NCBI GenBank assembly: GCA_024516035.1
Contig: CM044955.1
Coordinates: 18,181,551-18,245,550, forward strand
Origin: Bactericera cockerelli
Taxonomy: Eukaryota > Arthropoda > Insecta > Hemiptera > Triozidae
Length of the DNA stretch: 64,000 nt
Reading direction: 5' to 3'
The notes beneath the pieces are model-generated. The model did not search any database. It worked only from the letters and a program-made list of their open reading frames with translations, and was not told the origin of the DNA. The translations under genes and the position numbers were made by a program. Positions 1-11,265 of this stretch are shown here, in pieces (position 1 is the first letter of the stretch; each line of letters opens with the position of its first letter).

Positions 1-768
1 CATTGTTTATCTTTAAAAGTAAACGCATTTTTCTTTCACGAATGACCTGGAATAAAATGGAAATATTTGGAAAAAACCTAACCAGGATTTTTTTTTTTTA
101 GTTAGAAAGAAAAATACGACTTTGTTCTTGTTATAGACGTTTTCCTCTTTGTCCATCAGTTTTTTTTAATTTTTTTTTTTTTTTTCAATGCTACTGTCTA
201 CACCTCACATAGAAATTAGGACTATGTGAGGCAATACATGACAGATATGTATGCATTGGTTATTACTTTGAGTGAGAAACGTATAATCAGAATAAATCTG
301 GCTTCTCACACATATTGTTAAAAGTTCGTATCCGGTCGTACTGTTGGGAGGTCTACGAAGTGGGCAATATCTATTGGCTTTTCCCACAGGTTAATAGCAA
401 TAGGGCAATGACTCTGAATGTTACAGACCTCTCTTTAAATAAATATTCATTAAAAAAAATTAGAAATAGATCTTGTTAGCTTTTCTGGACACTTGAATAT
501 TATGAGCACATGATGAGCAATTGAGCACAGTGGTAAGGTACTAGCTTGTCATGCTAATATCTTACTAGCATGACAAGGTCCCTGGGTTGAAAGCCTTGAG
601 GTGACAAAAAATAAATTTAAAATTTAGTTACAGTTTTTTCCAACGGAAGCCTTATTCATTTTTCTGGAAATTTAAACATAATGATGAACAGTATCATGTC
701 GCATAACAATCCGTGATTTCATGCTAATTTTTCGAAAATATTTTATTCTCTTTTGATTTACTTCACAG
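1..768. other. CLPTM1 intron sequence, no exon seen
   Basis: AT-rich DNA upstream of the first visible CLPTM1 exon, presumably intron. I see no coding exon. Around 510-600 there is a weak tRNA-like stretch containing a short inverted repeat (TTGTCATGCTAA paired with TTACTAGCATGACAA), possibly an old SINE fragment. Several long T runs are present. Confidence 0.5.
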
Positions 769-879
769 ATCAAGATTCTCTGAAGGAAGCCCTTCTAGAG
801 ACCTCCCCCTATCTGTTAGCGGCTACTGTGATTGTATCCATCCTGCATTCTGTTTTCGAGCTACTGGCTTTCAAGAATG
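769..879 (+). CDS. CLPTM1: CLPTM1 exon (first in window)
   Basis: Acceptor TTCACAG ends at 768 and donor GTGAGC starts at 880. Two bases complete a codon, then it reads QDSLKEALLETSPYLLAATV and on to ELLAFKN, leaving one base. The next exon continues with DIQFWNN, as in the family. Confidence 0.92.
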
Positions 880-3800
880 GTGAGCTGCTGAGTACCCTAT
901 ATTTTAAGGACGATTTTTTTTTTTAACAAAATGGAGATCACATCTCCAATTAAAATAATATGAGTCGAAGGGCGAAATTAATAGACATTTTTGTACCACC
1001 TCTGTGGTGGTCTTGATTTGCGTACTGTCTTAGATGGGGTTAACCAATGCTAAGTCATAACTTGAGAACTTGATTTTGTCTATTAATTTTGCCCTAAGAA
1101 TTATATTTTTTGAAATCTTTTATTCAGGACTTGTGTGGATACCCAGATTGTGTGGATGTGGAACTTTACCAGAAAAGTTGACCATATTATTATTATTATT
1201 AATTTAACTCTATATTAAAAGGACATATGTATAAACAGGTAACGATAAAAATTAAAATACAAAATTTAGAACAATATAAACAAGAAAAAAAAGGTAAACA
1301 ACATTGATAACATAAATAAAATATACACAGATGTCCTAACTAAAGGGCAGGCGTATTGCCTTTGGCAATCTCTTCCACTCAACCATTATTTGAATACAGT
1401 GTACCTCGCCATTCCTTCCTAAATTTAGTCGTTCACTTGTTTTGTGTTTCAGACATTCAGTTCTGGAACAACCGGCAGTCCCTGGAGGGTCTCTCAGTGC
1501 GGAGTGTTTTCTTCAACGTGTTCCAGTCAGTGGTGGTCCTTCTGTATGTGCTGGACAACGATGCCAACACCCTTATCCGTATCAGCTGCTTCGTCAGTGT
1601 GGGCATTGAGCTCTGGAAAATCAATAAGGTAGAGCCGCATTGTTTTTTTTTTTTTTTATCTCTGTTTACACGCATATTATATGCAATTACGTAAACAGGT
1701 AACAGGATTTTAAGATTAAAAAATATTACAGGGGAAAAGATAAAGCCTCTTTACACATTTCTTTGAATTGGGTAATATTATTACTGCGATTGGCAACGTT
1801 GCTTTTAACTAGTGAACACGAATACTTTCAGCTCCTTAAATTTTGGCTTTTAATTAATTAAATCAGTAAATTTATAGTATATAAAGTTATTTAATCTATA
1901 AAGTGGTGTACAAGTGTCAGTTTGCAAGCAGCCGCATCAAAATCCCTACCAAATTACGTAAGGTATCTTTAAAAAAAACCATAGCGTCAGTATCATCCAT
2001 TACAATAAATTTGAATGAAATATGGCCGTTATAGATTTCTGATAAGAAATTAAAGTTTGATAAACAAACTAAACAAAACAAAGTGACAAAGAAAGAGAGA
2101 TAAATCTCGCATATCATCTCCCCTCTCCTACTGGCTATCAGTTGAACTAGTGAGACAGAGAGTAAACTCTTATGTGTCGGAATGAGATAGAAGACCCAGC
2201 GTACTGAGTTCGATCCCCACCCCGTGACCGGAACACAGTGGCATTGTTGCCACTGCATTTCTAGCGTGCTAATTTTAAAATTGGAGTGAGTTAAATGCGT
2301 AGGGTCTGCGCGTTACACAATAAAACGCCTGGAAACTACTGACTTATACATCGTGCCAAGAATTTTATTTAATTTGTCTGTCATAACATATTGCATAACT
2401 ATGTCAGACGGCACACCAGAGTTCGATTTGCAGGCTCTCTTCCAGGAAATATCTATCATCAAAAGTATGCAAAAGAGTTCTCTGGAAAGTGATACCAGGA
2501 TTAATAAAAAGCTGGATAGCATCCAGAACACTTTACTTCCTATCCAGGAAGAAGTGTCCCGGCACTCTAAAGATCTCCAACACCTAGACCTAGAAAAAAG
2601 GAGAAAAAATCTGATTGTGTTTGGTCTTGCACAGGACGCAGGTGAAACCCCTGATAGTTTAGCAAACAAGGTACAGCATCTAATAGTCAATACACTAGGC
2701 CTGTCCAGCTTCATACTCCTTGAACTTGATTTTATTAAAAGAACTAAAGGTAGACCCGGCGAAACACGCCCAGTTTTGCTCGGCCTTACAACACAAAGAC
2801 GCAAAATTGAAATATTAAAAAGTCGTTCTAAGCTGAAGGGTCAAGATATCTCTATTCGTGAAGATTGCTCGTCTGAAATGAGAAAACAAGAAAAAGCTCT
2901 TCTTGGCGAGAGAAACAAACTAAGGGCAGAGGGCAAATATGCAGTCATTAGATCTGGCAAACTAATCTGGCATGATAAATCTGCAACGGATAAAACACCA
3001 TCTAATAAAAGAGCACTGTCCGAATCACCTAATGCACCCACTCCTCAGATTAAACGTTTCAACCACGAAAATATTCCCACTAACCCTGAGAGTGACACAA
3101 TGGATTATTCTACGGATTCAAATGAATTCGATAATCCTGCATCGACCCCAACTCAGCAAATAACGGATATCTCAAAAAACGAGTAACATCAGAGCCACCT
3201 GTAATGACACAGGATGGCTCAGGATCGCCAAACATCAATATTACTTGGCTGAACTGTAATGGACCTAGGAATTTTTTTAAGGCTGTCGACACATTCACAT
3301 CCACAGAAACGGACTTTATTTGTATGAGTGAAACATGGCTCCAATGCTTCTCAAAGAAAATACCTGGTTACACGTCCATCAAAGCAGATGCAGTTAGAGA
3401 GCGAAAGAGGGGTCGATTCAGTGGTGGTCTGGTATTATTATATAGAGATTGTTGCAACACAAATATTATTAAAAAGTGCCACAACTGGATCTTCATATGT
3501 CTCAAAAACTTGCGTCTCATAATTGGTAGTGTATACATAAAACCCGAAGAGAAAACAACAGCAAAAATTTTCGAAGACCTTGATTCTACCATACTTGAAA
3601 TAAGTCAGTCATTCCTAAACTATGCCATCCTAATAGGAGGTGATTTTTAACGGCAGACTTGGCTTATTAAACCAATGTGATTGGGAAGAATTCGCTTGCA
3701 TAGACACTCCGCTCTTTCACTCTCGTTGCAGCCTGGACCAACAGGAAAATAAGCAAGGAAAAATTATTATGAAAATAATGGAAAATTCTGGCTTAGTTGT

Positions 3801-6800
3801 TTTAAATGGTAGATCCCCGGGAGACCGGGTAGGTCAGTTTACTTGTGTTACTCATAAAGGTAAAAGCACACCCGACACAGTATGGATTAATTTTACAAAC
3901 ATAGACCAAGTCACGAACTTCTGGGTGTCGGAAGATTTCATTCAATCGGATCATTTTCCAATTACCGTAACCTTGAAAAAAAATTCGACCAAGAAACACA
4001 AAAAAGAAAAATATAAGAAAGAAGAAAAGGTAAGAAAAATTGAATGGACAGAACATACTAGAAATACCTATATACATGAGATGATAAAACTATTTAAAAG
4101 CTACCCAGAAAGCGGTTCATTATCTGAGGAAAAAATTCGGCTACTTAAAGGAATCAATTACCATCACTGCCAAGAAAATCAACTTAATAAATAAAGAACT
4201 AGATGTTTTCTATTACTCATCCCGAAATCCCTGGTTCGACGCAGAATGTAAAACTGCCAAGTACAAGATGCGTAACAGCTACAGGCGGTGTAAGAGGAAA
4301 CAATTCGGAGTTCCAGAGGACGTTAATCTCTTTCTAGAAAATAAAAAGCTCTATAAAATTTTATTGCAAAATAAAAGAAAAAAGTACATTGAGGAGCTAC
4401 AGATTAAAATTAGAAGAGTGAAGGATTCTAGCGCCTTCTGGAAAGCAGTAGGTTTCTTTCGCAGCACTAACTTTGAAAAAATCGACATAGACAAAGATCA
4501 AGTCCATCAACATTTCTCCCAGCTGTTCTCTCTTGGTGAATCACTCAGCCCGGACACTGGCCAGCTACTGCGCGGAGTCCTCCACCCTGTGCTAGACGCC
4601 CCTGTGTCTCTGGCCGAGTTGGATCTGGTCTTGAAAAAATGCTCGAATGGTAAAGCTGCAGGCGAAGATGGCCTTCCATATGAGGTATACAAAAATTTGC
4701 CTGAATGCTGGCGCTTATATGTCTTAGACCTATTTAATGAGATTTTTAACTCTTGCCAACCCCCTTTGATTGGATGCAAATTATCATGTTTTTATGTTTT
4801 AAGAAAGGGGATAAAAATTGCATTAGTAATTATAGAGGCATTTCACTAATAAATACCATCGTTAAAATATTTACATACATTATTTACATAAGAATAGAAA
4901 AATTTACAGAGAGTAACAATCTTTTGCCGGAAAATCAGGCTGGTTTCCGTCGCAGCAGGGGATGTATAGATCATGTATTCACTTTAAGCTCACTTGTTAA
5001 TGCTGTTTTGATGAAACCTAAATCAAAATTATACCTTGGTTTCGTGGACTTTAAATTTTGTTTCGATAAAATTGACCATTTGTTACTATTCCGCAAGCTT
5101 CATAAGATAGGGGTCAGCGAGAAAATTATAAATATAATATCCATGTTATACTTAAGAGCCCACTTCAAAGTTAAGCTTAACGAGTCTCTCACTGACGATA
5201 TTAATATTACGAACGGCCTTTTGCAAGGGGACACCTTATCCCCCCTCCTGTTCGATATTTTCGTGGCAGACTTCGAGTCTTACCTCCATGAGACAATAGG
5301 AATAAATATTTTGGGTCACAATATCCAGGTCTTATTTTATGCAGACGACCTAGTTTTGCTATCGGAGTCCATAGAAGACATGCAAAAAAAACTTGACATC
5401 CTGCTATCATACAGTAACAAAAATAAACTTGAGGTTAATACCTCCAAATCTAAAATAATGGTGTGCAGAAGAGGGGGTCGATTGAGCAGTAACTGTAAAT
5501 TTTTCTATAATTCAGAGCCTCTGGAAATAGTAGGTAAATTTAAATATTTAGGACTTGTGTTTTCCTCTTCAGGTGTTTTCCTCACCGCCGCTGAAGAAGC
5601 AGTTAGAAAGGGTGTCCTTGCCATTAATAGAATCAAACAGATAATTCTAAATTCAAAAGTTTTTGATTTACATACATGGGAAAAACTTTTTGAGAGCGTA
5701 GTCTCTGCTACCACCCTGTATGCCTCAGAAGTGTGGGGTTTTCGCTACCTTAGCCAGATTGAAAAAATTCAGGTTCGTTTCTACAAGTCATTGCTATATT
5801 TAGCCCCTAATACACCAAATCATTTTGTTAGGAGGGAATTTACTACAATAGATATTAAATCCTTCTGGCTGAAAAGAACTCTGAACTGGTGGCTTAAAAT
5901 TCTCGAGATGGATAATAAACGTTTTCCTAAGATATGCTATAATTATTTTAAGTCTATTCCAGATACTGACATCTTAGAAAAATATAGCTGGTGCCTACAG
6001 TTGCGAGATTTTTTGACGCTCACTGGCTTTGGCTCTCTATGGCAGGAGGATAACCCCCGTGTAGTAAAAAATAAAATACCGGACATTATTTCAGCTTACC
6101 AGTGCCACCTTAGAAACGAAGATTCTACTAGAATTGAAAATTCCACATACAACAGTTTCTACAAAGCCATGATAGAAAGCGCTTCTGCTTCTAAGCCCCT
6201 GCTAGCAGTTATTTTCACTCAAAATGTAACTCTGAAATTAGGTTTCTAGCACAACTGCGCCTTGGCTGTGAGGGTAAAACATCATTATCACTAAGAGGAG
6301 AAAAATTGTCTTTCTACTATGGCCAGCTTTGTGTCTATTGTAATTTGAATCTCGAAGATACCATGTACCATTTTTTTCTGCTGCTGCCCCCATTTTGCTC
6401 AAACCAGAAAAAATACATTGGGTGATGAAAATATTAATCTCTTTAGCTTCGTAAAACTTTTGTCAGAACCATCCCAAAATTACCTAAAAAGATTAGTCTC
6501 ATTTTACATCTCTGCGACACGACAGATGGAAGAAATTGGTACAGGATGTTAACGAATAAAAAATGTTTTAATCCTCTATCTGGAATCTTCAAACTAATAA
6601 AAGTTCATATTTTCTTTATTTTTTATATAGGTAATTACATAATTTTCTTTTATGCCCCTATAATTTGTAAAGTGGGTATTTTGTTTTATTATTATTATTA
6701 TTATTAATATTTAGTTTATCATACATAATGCATTTCTTTTTTATAGAATGTACTTCATTACTTTATTATTGGTACATACCTCTACCTTACTATTGTTATT

Positions 6801-9800
6801 TGCTACTTTCATAATGTTTATTTCATAATGTTTTCATTTATTTATCTTTAAGTTTTTTATATTTGCCAATCCAATTGTAAAATAATATTACAAATAAATA
6901 AAATTATTATTATTATATTATTACTGCTTGTGTTGTACTAAAGCAACCAGGCCACTGTAATAGTTAGCCACTGTAACTGTTACTGTAAGGCCCTCCTCTA
7001 CACACGGAGCTACTGAAAATAAACTAAATTAGTTGGTTACTAGTTACAGGGATATTTAACCAGGCGTCTGTTAGACTCAAAATAAACTAGTTAGTAATTT
7101 GCGTCACTGATCAGTTTCTTTTCAGTAGCTCCGTGTGTATAGGGCCTAAGGCAGCAATCCTAGTTTTCTCCTAATAGTTTTCCAAGTATCATGTGGTCAG
7201 AATCCCAAGTGGAGGGATAACTTGTCATGTCCCGGGTGGGTTTCGAAATCGCGACCTCTGTATTACGAGACCGAAGCCGTGACGCCTTGACCACTGAGCT
7301 ACCAGGACAGACCGGGACGTGAATTCAGAATATACAATTTAAATTTTTAAGATCAATAACCTGCAATGTTAGAGATACGTTTATAACAATTTTCTATAAT
7401 TAATACAAATATATACAATTGAATTGAAATTGATACGTTTAGCATTAAATAAAAAAAAAAGAGAATGTTGATTTCACTTCTCGCCCATCGGAGGGGAGGC
7501 ATACTACGGGATGGGCAGGCTACAACACAGACCACAAGCGTCTACAGTAGCTCCTGTTTCATGGCTACGAAATAAAAACGGCTGTGAAACACTCATCTTT
7601 AAAAAAAAAAAAAAATCTATTCTTTTTCATTTTCATTGTATATATTGTTTCCATTTTTTTTCATTGTTAATTTAATTATTTTTTATGTACATAATGTCCA
7701 TTTATACCTAATAAAGCGTTGTATAATAATAATAATAATAATAATAATTTCATGTCTCTCATTTCAGGTGCTCGACATTTCCTTCGCGTCCGGCCGGAAA
7801 GCTCTGGGCCTCATCCCCATCCCTGACTTGAAGGACAAGGGCTCCTACGTGGAGTCTAGCACCAAGCAGTACGATGAGCTCGCCTTTAAGTACCTGTCCT
7901 GGGCGCTGTTCCCTCTGCTGGCGGGCTACGCCGTCTACTCTCTACTCTACCTGGAGCACAAGGGCTGGTACTCGTGGGTCCTCAACATGCTCTACGGCTT
8001 CCTGCTCACGTTCGGTACGTGTGGTTGTGCTGGTTTTTTAACATTTTTTTTATAGATGTATTTTACAACAAGGTTTATAACATGGTTATGCTGGTTTTTT
8101 AACATTTTTTTTATAGATGCATTTTACAACAAGGTTTATAACATGGTTATGCTGGTTTTTTTAACATTTTTTTTATAGATGCATTTTACAACAAGGTTTA
8201 TAACATGGTTATTATGGTTTTTTTTAACGATTTTTTATAGATGCATTTTACAACAAGGTTTATAACAAACATGGTTATTATGGTTTTTTTTTAACAATTT
8301 TTTTTATAGATGCATTTTACAACAAGGTTTATAACATGGTTATTATGGTTTTTTTTTTAACAATTTTTTTTATAGATGCATTTTACAACAAGGTTTATAA
8401 CATGGTTATTATGGTTTTTTTAACAATTTTTTTTATAGATGCATTTTACAACAAGGTTTATAACATGGTTATTATGGTTTAATGTATGATACGGAAATCA
8501 CCGTGCAGAGGGCCCCTTTTAGCGTTTGTAATTTTTAAAGAATCAGTTACTCTGTGAATCAAGAAGTTCCAGAGGTCGTGGGTTCGAAACCCAGCCGGGA
8601 CATGACAAGTTATCCTCCCATTTAGGATTTTTACCACATAATAATATGTCTTGGGCTTACTGCTGGAATAATGGGACTTTAATAGTTCTTATCGGGCAGT
8701 ATAAAAAAGGCGATATTATTATTATTATTATTACTCATACTGAGATTACTGTAGAGAAAGCTTATTTTTGTTGTTTGTATTTTTAGAAAAATGATGCAGT
8801 CACTTGGTCTATACAAATAAACGTCAAAACATCTCTGAATGACAAAGGTCTATCTATATAATCGAACTTATGAAGAAGTTATTTTCTCTTATAGAGAGAC
8901 AAATTTGACTCTGATATTCAAATTGAATTGTACTTGTGAAATATTAAAACATGTATCCTTGTGTGTCTATGTCTACCTATGAACAATGGTATTGAAATTG
9001 TCTGTACTGATCATCTCGGTCAAACGATAGAAGTAGCTAAATATTGATGAGAATATACCACTGCCCACTCCCCTTACATCAGGCTACTTCAGTAAACATG
9101 TCTGTATTTACCATTATGGCCATCAATTTGAGGGCTTTAGTGCATCGGGCCTGTAGAGGTTGGAGGACTGGAGGTTTTAGTATTTTGTGGTTGGTTTTAA
9201 AGAAGGCTGGAGAACTAGGTCCGTGGCTCTGTCCTCGTACAGGAACAGACCCGGTTCTGTTAGAATAACCTTCCATTTTCAAATAACCAGGCCTGTGAAA
9301 TGGTAGAAGTGCTCATGAATGCTGCCATCTTGGCCTGGCATCTCTATCAAATTTCCTCTTTCGTGCCCAAAAGCCTGAAGCTTATTTGTGTTCAAAAAAA
9401 AAAAGTCTATTTTGCTCAAAATTTTCAACTTCCCCAGGCTTCATCATGATGAACTCCCCAGCTGTTCATCAACTACAAGCTCAAGTCCGTGGGCCCATCT
9501 GCCCTGGCGCATGATGTCCTACAAATGCCTCAACACTTTCATCGATGACATCTTCGCCTTCGTCATCAAAATGCCGACCATGTATCGCCTGGGCTGTCTG
9601 CGAGATGGTAAGTCAGAACGCAGCAGAGATCATTATCCACAAAATTGCCACTTTTATAGCTCGCATATAATACAATTAGATGTTTATCCTGCAAGAACTG
9701 AAAACTTAAGGAGAAATTATGAAACAGGATTTAATTTAAGTGGATAGGTTCACCTGACCCAGGCGATGTGACACTTTTCAGCTAACTGTTTGAAATTTCC

Positions 9801-10767
9801 ACTAGAGGGTGAATTAAGGGATAGTTGTCACTTAGATTAAATCTAATCCTCTTTCATTATTCGGCCCTAACATTCATAAAGAGTCCCTTTACTCCTACAG
9901 TCAATTTTCTAAAGACATATTTCTTTACATTATTATTCCTATAAAATTTCTAGTATTAGAAATCGGAAGTTATTGTGTTCGTTGTAATTTTGGTGTCGAT
10001 TTTTTTTTTTTTTTTTTTTTTTTCTGGTCCCATTTTAAATCTATCAACTTAGAGCACTAGCGGTTCTTTGAGATAGAGACCATGCGCCTGACTTTTTACC
10101 GCCTGACTAAATTTTTACTTATACACTTATATTGCTACACCCAATTTTGATGATTTTTTGTATGTATAATTGTATATGCGTATTAGTGTTTTACATAGTA
10201 TGTTTTTAATCATGCTTTAGCTCTGATATTTAAGAAAATCCAAAATTTGGACAAACATGTGCAAAAATAAGGTCTACACTTTGCCGATACAGAATTTTTT
10301 GTAGAATATAGAATGTAGAAAAAACAGTGAAAAACATGTAAAACAATTTTGAAGAAATTGGTTAAGCTGTTTTGGAGGTACAAGTTGATCTAGTATAAAA
10401 TCCCAAATTTACAAGTGTGAACCAATCACGAGGAAGTATTGTATCTATGTCTATGATTGGCAGTGTATCATTAAATTTTTGTTTGTTTCATTCCGTTTTG
10501 TTAATACTTGTTTGTGTTCCACTAACATTAATTTCCATGTCTCAAGAATTTGTAAATTTTATTATCATATATTTTGTTTGTATTCCAGATATTGTGTTCT
10601 TCATTTTCCTGTATCAAAGATACATCTACAAGATTGATCCCACTCGAGTGAATGAGTTTGGCTACTCTGCTGCGGGCATGGAGTCGGCTGATCCTGCCAG
10701 TGTTGAGGATAGCAAAGAGGAGAAACCCGCAGCTGTGAAATCTGCCGGCGACAAGAAGAAGGAGTAA
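769..10767 (+). CDS. CLPTM1: CLPTM1 (cleft lip and palate transmembrane protein 1 homologue), C-terminal part, five exons
   Basis: CLPTM1 proteins are multi-pass membrane proteins of the ER/secretory pathway; vertebrate members are linked to receptor trafficking and lipid scrambling (family knowledge). The visible exons are 769-879, 1453-1628, 7768-8014, 9438-9607 and 10589-10767, all with GT-AG introns and compatible phases. They encode the conserved C-terminal half: SLKEALLETSPYLL, IQFWNNRQSLEGLSVRSV, SSTKQYDELAFKYLSW, YSLLYLEHKGWYSWVL, then MTPQLFINYKLKSV and HLPWRMMSYKCLNTFIDD, and finally YQRYIYKIDPTRVNEFGY. It ends in a charged tail (SAGDKKKE) and TAA. Several hydrophobic segments match membrane spans. 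The N-terminal half lies left of the window. The exon at 9438-9607 needs two single-base deletions to keep frame. The 6.1-kb second intron hosts a LINE. Recognition is by family sequence; the frameshifts could be assembly errors or a broken allele. Confidence 0.93.
970..1094. mobile_element. PIF/Harbinger-like MITE, old copy
   Basis: About 125 bp with terminal inverted repeats related to GGGCGGAATTAATAGAC. The right end is followed by TAA. It shares internal words (TTTTTGTA, CCTCTGTGG, TTGCGTACTGT) with copies at 54216-54344 and 59673-59801 but is clearly diverged. The TAA target duplication and GGGC ends suggest the PIF/Harbinger superfamily (inference). Confidence 0.65.
1195..1400 (-). repeat. 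Fragment of a dispersed repeat, probable RTE-like LINE 3' end
   Basis: An A-rich stretch followed by AAAGGGCAGGCGTATTGCC and TCTTCCACTCAACC. The same arrangement recurs near 11100-11265, 37970-38050 and 51925-52060. In reverse complement it reads GTGGAAGAGATTGCC, which resembles RTE-type 3' UTR tails in insects. The family assignment is inference. Confidence 0.45.
1453..1628 (+). CDS. CLPTM1: CLPTM1 exon
   Basis: Acceptor GTGTTTCAG ends at 1452 and donor GTAGAG starts at 1629. It reads DIQFWNNRQSLEGLSVRSVF through FVSVGIELWKINK, and ends in phase 0 to join VLDISFASGRKALG. Confidence 0.92.
2401..3186 (+). CDS. LINE ORF1 protein (coiled coil plus RRM-like domain)
   Basis: 261 codons. The ATG at 2401 is preferred because the frame extends 5' only through a GTG at 2353. 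Residues about 8-65 are heptad-like and charged (EISIIKSMQ, RINKKLDSIQNTL, HSKDLQHLDLEKRRK), suggesting a trimer-forming coiled coil. RRKNLIVFGLAQ then opens a region resembling the RRM-type fold of LINE ORF1 proteins, and the C-terminal 70 residues are polar and Ser/Pro/Asn-rich. The family role is an RNA-binding chaperone of the retroelement particle. It ends 17 bases before the ATG of ORF2. The reading frame is intact, unlike ORF2. Confidence 0.75.
   Translation: MSDGTPEFDLQALFQEISIIKSMQKSSLESDTRINKKLDSIQNTLLPIQEEVSRHSKDLQHLDLEKRRKNLIVFGLAQDAGETPDSLANKVQHLIVNTLGLSSFILLELDFIKRTKGRPGETRPVLLGLTTQRRKIEILKSRSKLKGQDISIREDCSSEMRKQEKALLGERNKLRAEGKYAVIRSGKLIWHDKSATDKTPSNKRALSESPNAPTPQIKRFNHENIPTNPESDTMDYSTDSNEFDNPASTPTQQITDISKNE
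3204..6552 (+). pseudogene. LINE ORF2 (APE endonuclease plus reverse transcriptase), frameshifted
   Basis: The N-terminal endonuclease starts ITWLNCNGPRN and includes CMSETWL, GSVYIKPE, GGDF with GRLG, and SDHFPITV. The RT starts near NGKAAGEDGLPYEVYK, followed by NYRGISLINTIVKIF, NQAGFRRSRGCIDHVFTLSS, FVDFKFCFDKIDH (first catalytic Asp), LLQGDTLSPLLFDIFVADF and FYADDLVLL at about 5332-5360 (YADD). The C-terminus has a CVYCN-EDTMYHFF zinc-like motif. Frame breaks occur near 3646-3650 (T run), 4155 (A), 4763 (C run), 6230 (missing A) and 6390 (C run). After allowing for these, the frame closes at TAA 6550-6552. No RNase H domain was seen. The enzyme normally nicks target DNA and primes reverse transcription there. 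Confidence 0.85.
6989..7146. mobile_element. PIF/Harbinger-like MITE
   Basis: A 158-bp element starting GGCCCTCCTCTACACACGG and ending with the matching inverted CCGTGTGTATAGGGCC. TAA flanks both sides (6986-6988 and 7147-7149). The inverted repeats extend through GAGCTACTGAAAA with two small differences. There is no coding capacity. The TAA duplication is typical of PIF/Harbinger. Confidence 0.75.
7150..7312 (-). mobile_element. tRNA-derived SINE, family B
   Basis: Reverse complement of the family-B head: the B box appears as GGGTTTCGAAATCGCGACC and the A box as CCACTGAGCTACC. The body contains the reverse complement of the ACTTGGGATTCTGACCAC segment seen in other copies. Other copies are near 8560, 28734, 40320, 48434, 49153 and 50389. 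Confidence 0.7.
7768..8014 (+). CDS. CLPTM1: CLPTM1 exon
   Basis: Acceptor CTCATTTCAG ends at 7767 and donor GTACGT starts at 8015. It encodes VLDISFASGRKALGLIPIPD through NMLYGFLLTF, with a hydrophobic segment around FPLLAGYAVYSLLYL. It ends one base into the Gly codon completed by the next exon. Confidence 0.93.
8027..8480 (+). repeat. 61-bp tandem repeat just inside the CLPTM1 donor at 8015
   Basis: About seven copies of a roughly 61-bp unit starting 12 bases after the exon boundary. Each unit has a T-rich tract, TTTTATAG, then ATGCATTTTACAACAAGG, so each looks like a weak 3' splice site. The copies differ by T-run length and by GCTGG versus ATTATGG, which shows drift from left to right. 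Confidence 0.9.
8540..8740 (+). mobile_element. tRNA-derived SINE, family B, 5'-truncated
   Basis: It begins within the tRNA-like part (CTCTGTGAATC, GAGGTCGTGGGTTCGAAACCC), then the family body ACATGACAAGTTATCCTCCC and GGGCTTACTGCTGGAATAAT. It ends in GGCGATATTATTATTATTA. Confidence 0.75.
9438..9607 (+). CDS. CLPTM1: CLPTM1 exon with two apparent +1 indels
   Basis: Acceptor TTCCCCAG ends at 9437 and donor GTAAGT starts at 9608. The family sequence GFIMMTPQLFINYKLKSV then AHLPWRMMSYKCLNTFIDD is recovered only if one A is removed at 9452-9453 and one G at 9491-9493. As written, the reading frame breaks between the two sites and again after the second. The exon is 170 bases and would be 168 after both removals, which restores phase with both neighbours. 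Both sites are short homopolymers, so a sequencing or assembly error is the simplest explanation. Confidence 0.85.
9946..10445 (-). repeat. Dispersed repeat family (ACACAATACTTCC family)
   Basis: Contains the reverse complement of ACACAATACTTCC-type ends and of the CCTCGTGATTGGTTCACA motif found at 26418-26590 and 47058-47310. It lies in the last CLPTM1 intron. Its origin is unknown, and it has a long internal T run. It is probably a non-autonomous transposon. Confidence 0.5.
10589..10767 (+). CDS. CLPTM1: CLPTM1 terminal coding exon
   Basis: Acceptor GTATTCCAG ends at 10588. It reads DIVFFIFLYQRYIYKIDPTR then VNEFGYSAAG, followed by an acidic/lysine-rich tail ending SAGDKKKE and a TAA at 10765-10767. 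The conserved membrane span and the DPTRVNEFG motif confirm the identity. Confidence 0.93.
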
Positions 10768-11099
10768 ATTCCTTGCGTGCAAGATAGTGCGAGAAAAGAC
10801 AGGATGGGGGTTTTGTGTTTTCTTACTTGTGTTTAGAATGCGAGTAGCCTATTCCACTGAACCAAAAGAACAAAAAATATCCTACAAGAGAAACAGAAGT
10901 TTCCATATTCAGGCCTTTTAAAAAGTACGTAATAATTAATATCATCTTAGAGTTCGGTGGTATAGGCTACAGGATTCAGGGAATAGCCAATATGGATTGA
11001 AGCCTTTCTAAGGTACTTTTCTGTGTGTAATGTTTATTTTATTTGTAGTTTTAGGTAAGATGAATATTCCAATAACACAAACTATTTTACTGTCGGAAT

Positions 11100-11265
11100 A
11101 GTTTTTTTTAAGCTTTATTAGAGACAAACAGGCACAGTATAAATTAGAAGAAGGGGGGAAAAAAAACAAACAAATGACAGAATAAAAAGTAAAAGAAAAG
11201 AAATAAAAAATGTCTACTAAGGGCGGTTATTGCTGTGGCATCTCTTCCACCCAACCCTTGTTTTT
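11100..11265 (-). repeat. RTE-like LINE 3' fragment
   Basis: TTTATTAGAGACAAAC, an A-rich stretch, then CTAAGGGCGGTTATTGCTG and CATCTCTTCCACCCAACC. It has the same layout as 1195-1400. Confidence 0.45.

Larger units (their letters stand above)
2280..6925 (+). mobile_element. Non-LTR retrotransposon (Jockey/CR1-like group), near full length, inside a CLPTM1 intron
   Basis: It has two ORFs: ORF1 with a coiled coil and RRM-like region (2401-3186), and ORF2 with apurinic endonuclease and reverse transcriptase (3204-6552). An AT-rich 3' UTR ends near a run of ATT/TTA repeats at about 6895-6925. There is no LTR. The 5' boundary is uncertain and no clear target-site duplication was found. It sits in sense orientation within the CLPTM1 intron 1629-7767. 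ORF2 is broken by at least five single-base shifts, mostly in homopolymers, so this copy is dead as written. Confidence 0.85.
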
